A stretch of 37,334 nt of DNA from contig NZ_BAUW01000038.1 in assembly GCF_000517385.1 (NCBI RefSeq), forward strand, positions 1 to 37,334, given 5' to 3'. The translations under genes and the position numbers were made by a program. The notes below the pieces were generated by a model that saw nothing but the letters and a program-made list of their open reading frames with translations, had not been told where the DNA came from and did not search any database. This DNA comes from Mesobacillus boroniphilus JCM 21738 (GTDB lineage Bacteria; Bacillota; Bacilli; Bacillales; Cytobacillaceae). Below, piece after piece: positions 34,993 to 37,334 of the stretch. Each line of letters starts with the position of its first letter. Position 1 is the stretch's first letter.

Positions 34993-35331
34993 ATGAGAAT
35001 ACGCGATAGAGGAAAAATGAAATGGCTGGGCGCCTTGTTTGCGCCAGAACACCGGTCTATGCTACGGGAATTAGCACGCGATGAACTGCGGCAGGCAAAG
35101 CCAATACTCGACGAATATGAAATCGCGGAAATGGAAAACCGCATTTGTTACGCGATGGAGTTTAACTTTCCGGTGACTATTTCGAAATGGGAAGACGGAT
35201 TTACATACGAAGAAAAAGGCCGCGTTCATTACCTCGATCCTATTCGGCAGGAGGTTCGGATAGTTTCGGAAGATGGGGCGGTGATTCGGATCAAGTTTTC
35301 TGAAATAGTTGCGGTGGAGGTAATCGGGTAG
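34993..35331 (+). CDS. YolD-like protein
   Basis: 112 aa from ATG 34993; AAAGGA lies ten bases upstream, too near TTG 34984. IRDRGKMKWLGALFAPEHRS is the conserved YolD start (MMLPEH-type), and FTYEEKGRVHYLDPIRQEVR with IKFSEIVAVEVIG the C-terminal beta domain. YolD proteins usually accompany UvrX/DinB-type Y-family polymerases in SPbeta and plasmids and are SOS-induced. No polymerase gene is in this window. The LexA box upstream supports the call. Confidence 0.85.
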   Translation: MRIRDRGKMKWLGALFAPEHRSMLRELARDELRQAKPILDEYEIAEMENRICYAMEFNFPVTISKWEDGFTYEEKGRVHYLDPIRQEVRIVSEDGAVIRIKFSEIVAVEVIG

Positions 35332-35405
35332 GTAATCGAAGGTATTCGCCAAGTATTCCATTAATTTGAAGAGTCTGATAACATCGTATTAAGGAGGTGT
35401 TATGA

Positions 35406-35578
35406 ATGGCGATTAATATTTCCGACCTTTTAGGCCCGATGTATAACTCAATCGACGAAGCAGGATAGATGCATCACCCGGCGAGGTTATAGTAACTGAC
35501 AACGACGAAGCCTTTTACATAGTTAGCCGTGAAGTTTTCTCGGATATTCAGCCGTTTGATTACAGAATAGTAGGATAA
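35406..35578 (+). pseudogene. Small element protein, one frameshift
   Basis: AAGGAGG precedes ATG 35406 (MAINISDLLGPMYNSIDEA) and the frame stops at 35468. Restoring one A (GAAGCAGG to GAAGCAAGG) continues RIDASPGEVIVTDNDEAFYI to TAA 35576-35578, for 57 aa. It resembles small phage proteins of the YolD neighbourhood; no function is known. A terminator follows nine bases later. Confidence 0.6.
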
Positions 35579-35586
35579 AGTAAGTT

Positions 35587-35615
35587 CGGCTGTTAACTGC
35601 AGCCGGGCTTTTTTT
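35587..35615 (+). terminator. Terminator
   Basis: CGGCTG and CAGCCG with a 7-base loop (TTAACTG), then GGGC and seven T. It ends the small gene at 35406. Confidence 0.8.
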
Positions 35616-35627
35616 AAAAAAGACGTC

Positions 35628-35765
35628 CTATTTGGACGCCTCTAATACTGCTCCCTCCGACGCTATTTTTCGCATAGAAATCGTATGAGGCGGATTATAT
35701 CGTAATCTTGTGGGGCCGTTTTCGTGTTCTTCTCGAATTGTTTTGAAAAGTATATTCAAAGCCTC
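35628..35765 (-). pseudogene. 3' end of an unidentified minus-strand gene
   Basis: The minus frame LNILFKTIREEHENGPTRLR, then YNPPHTISMRKIASEGAVLE and a stop at 35628, uses the Arg codons (CGA, CGT) and style of the mobile element. About 35765 the style changes to that of the esterase region and the frame reads nonsense-like sequence. I infer a gene cut at the junction. No family is recognised. Confidence 0.35.
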
Positions 35766-35821
35766 TATTGATGCGGTCAGATTCTGGGAGAACCAGATGG
35801 ACTGAGGAGGAGGAAGGGAGA

Positions 35822-36881
35822 ATGAGAGCAAAAAGAATCCTCGGAATTATGGTAGTGTCAATGTTTCTTATCGGTTTACTTGGGGCATGTGACAGCAGCT
35901 GGAAAGCATCGGATGTTACTTCGGTCTCTAACGTCCAGGATAATGCAGTCAGTGAACCAGGACAGGTGGCAAAAGCTGACATGAACACGGGAAGCGGTAG
36001 TGAGAATCCAGTTCCCCAGGAACTTGAGAATATTCCGAAGGAGTATTACCAAGCGGCAGATCAGCAGGGAACCTTGGTGGAGCTTACCTACGATACGTAT
36101 GAATCTAAAACATATGAACAGAAAAGTAAGAAGCTTACAAAACGGGCAATCGTATATCTGCCATATGGTACTCTAAAGAAAATCAGTACAATGTTTTGTA
36201 TCTGATGCATGGCGGCTGGAGTAATGAAACAACGACCCTTGCACTCCCAATCATCCGAATTCCTTTAAGAATGTCATTGATCATGCCATAGAGAATGGAG
36301 AGATAAAACCGCTTATCATTGTATGTCCTACCTACAATAATGAAAGTCCGGAGGACAGTGCAGACTACACGTTGGCGTTTTACACTCTGACGGTCAATTA
36401 TCACAAAGAACTGGTAAACGATCTGATTCCTGTTGTGGAAGGAACCTACTCGACATATGCGGAAAGCACATCGCCGGAGGATATTAAGAATTCAAGAGAC
36501 CACCGTGCATTTGGGGGATTTTCGATGGGATCTGTTACCACATGGTATACCTTTGTGAATAGTCTGGATGAATTCCGATATTTCCTGCCAATGAGCGGTG
36601 CGATGGATTATGAGGGCGATGATGTAGATGCGGCAGTCACTGACTCCGGTTACAGCCCGGACGATTTCTTCATCTATGCGATTACAGGAACGGATGACTT
36701 TGAATATGGACATTTCGCAAGCCAGATTGAAGGGATGCTTGGTATGCCGAGTGGGAATTTCATATCGAGCGATAATGAAGAATCCGGAAATATCGCATTT
36801 CGTATTAAGGAGGGATACTCGCACGACGGTCGTGCAGCAATGGAATATACCTATAATGGCCTAATGTGGTTTTGGAACTAA
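35822..36881 (+). pseudogene. Secreted esterase lipoprotein, two frameshifts
   Basis: AAGGGAG precedes ATG 35822. MRAKRILGIMVVSMFLIGLL and then GAC is a lipoprotein signal with the Cys at residue 22 (LLGAC). Restoring T near 36170 (GGTAC to GGTTAC) and G near 36232 (TTGC to TTGGC) joins three frames into 353 aa: YGYSKENQYNVLYLMHGGWS, then GTPNHPNSFKNVIDHA. AFGGFSMGSVTTW carries the nucleophile (G-x-S-x-G) and GYSHDGRAAMEYTYNGL the catalytic His. It belongs to the PF00756 esterase / feruloyl-esterase group. Codon style (GGC, CCG, GAC) and closest look recall Clostridia such as Lachnospiraceae, suggesting transfer (inference). Confidence 0.85.
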
Positions 36882-37055
36882 GGAAGTGTAATTCAGAACT
36901 GTGAGATGATTTAAAAGTTCAGGTGTAAATGGTGCCATGCTTGGTGCCCAAAATTTTAAAATTTGAAATCACAGGGAAACATCAGAAAACAAGAAACCTT
37001 GATTTATCAGTACTTTAGGGTACGTACAGGTACTAGAGAAACAGATGCTAGCAAA

Positions 37056-37119
37056 CTTCAAAACCGCTTGTGACCTGCGTGCCAGGTTAGCTGGGTTCGA
37101 TTCCCAGGCGGTCCCGCCA
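37056..37119 (+). tRNA. selC: tRNA-Sec (selC) 3' part, 5' part missing
   Basis: The sequence begins at the anticodon loop CTTCAAA (anticodon TCA, 37058-37060), then the 3' anticodon stem ACCGC, a long variable arm (GACCTG and CAGGTT), the T arm CTGGG-TTCGATT-CCCAG, eight acceptor bases GCGGTCCC, discriminator G and CCA. Eight bases between T stem and G73, instead of seven, is the mark of bacterial tRNA-Sec. The expected 5' half (acceptor GGGACCGC, D arm, GCGGT stem) is not upstream. This is what an attachment site looks like when an element has integrated into a tRNA gene with the crossover near the anticodon loop. Confidence 0.75.
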
Positions 37120-37137
37120 AAATACATAAATTAGCAG

Positions 37138-37164
37138 CCGCTCAGAATACTGGGCGGATTTTTT
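37138..37164 (+). terminator. Terminator after tRNA fragment
   Basis: CCGCTCAG and CTGGGCGG form an 8-bp stem with one wobble pair and loop AATA, followed by ATTTTTT. It is placed as a tRNA gene terminator would be. Confidence 0.75.
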
Positions 37165-37193
37165 GTGTTTAGAATCCAGTATAAGTTAGAAAT

Positions 37194-37334
37194 ATGAAGT
37201 GCCTTTTTCTATTTAGAAGCATAAGGTACGTCCCTGTGCTTTGGGAAAATACAGAGGATGCCTGGAAAGATTATTTACACCTATGTAAACAAGGTGGAAG
37301 CCAATCATTCACAGAGCTTGTCAAAGAAGCGAAC
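37194..37334 (+). CDS. C-terminal part of an M3 oligoendopeptidase, runs off window
   Basis: The frame from ATG 37194 stays open to the last base. LWENTEDAWKDYLHLCKQGG, then SQSFTELVKEAN, matches the C-terminal region of M3 peptidases (AWxDYLxLCxxGGSxSFxELVxxA). The preceding residues (MKCLFLFRSIRYVPV) do not fit and there is no ribosome site, so this is probably a 5'-truncated remnant. It is not the same sequence as the M3 gene at 32042-33836. The zinc motif would lie upstream and is absent. Confidence 0.5.
   Translation, partial: MKCLFLFRSIRYVPVLWENTEDAWKDYLHLCKQGGSQSFTELVKEAN

Noticed and set aside
34849..35144. Minus-strand frames opposite yolD
   Set aside because: They are shadows of the YolD gene and its SOS promoter.
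37056..37119. tmRNA or tRNA-Ser 3' end
   Set aside because: tmRNA ends differently, and tRNA-Ser has seven acceptor bases after the T stem; eight bases plus the TCA anticodon loop fit tRNA-Sec.

Overview
The window looks like Bacillaceae DNA (low to moderate GC, Shine-Dalgarno sites of the AGGAGG type, frequent TTG starts, a PucR regulator, SPbeta-like YolD and DNA ligase genes, a Tn554-type transposon). The strain is not identifiable from sequence alone.

Layout. (1) 1-6.99 kb: a lone phage terminase small subunit gene, an IS200/IS605-like end hairpin, and one very large gene (about 1920 aa) with a DUF4011-helicase-Vsr-like nuclease architecture, which matches an antiviral single-gene system. 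(2) 7.6-18.1 kb: a catabolic island. A PucR-type regulator precedes a co-oriented run: Asp/Glu/hydantoin racemase, EamA exporter, OPT transporter, DUF917, DUF1177, AroM, M29-like aminopeptidase, two nitroreductases and a DUF6092-like protein. The substrate is unknown; a cyclic amide or modified peptide is my best inference. (3) 18.5-25.6 kb and 34.1-35.8 kb: a phage/plasmid-like mobile element with a resolvase and res-like repeats, small overlapping genes, an XRE repressor, an FtsK/HerA ATPase plus replication-relaxation protein, a YoqV-size ATP-dependent DNA ligase and an SOS-box-controlled YolD. (4) 25.57-34.11 kb: a Tn554-like transposon (tnpA-tnpB-tnpC, an ISL3-family IS with 8-bp target repeats, cysteine hydrolase, gutted NUDIX gene, M3 oligoendopeptidase). 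It sits inside the ligase gene. Removing the DNA between two AAGGTTAT repeats restores a 273-codon ligase in frame. (5) 35.8-37.3 kb: a secreted esterase lipoprotein, then the 3' part of a selenocysteine tRNA gene (anticodon loop to CCA), a terminator and the C-terminal end of another M3 peptidase.

One caution affects the whole annotation. About twenty conserved genes are broken by single-base indels, mostly one base lost from a run of 2-5 identical bases, and undoing each restores a family-length protein. This pattern fits uncorrected long-read sequencing better than gene decay. I therefore give such genes as single full-length entries typed pseudogene, although most are probably intact in the organism.
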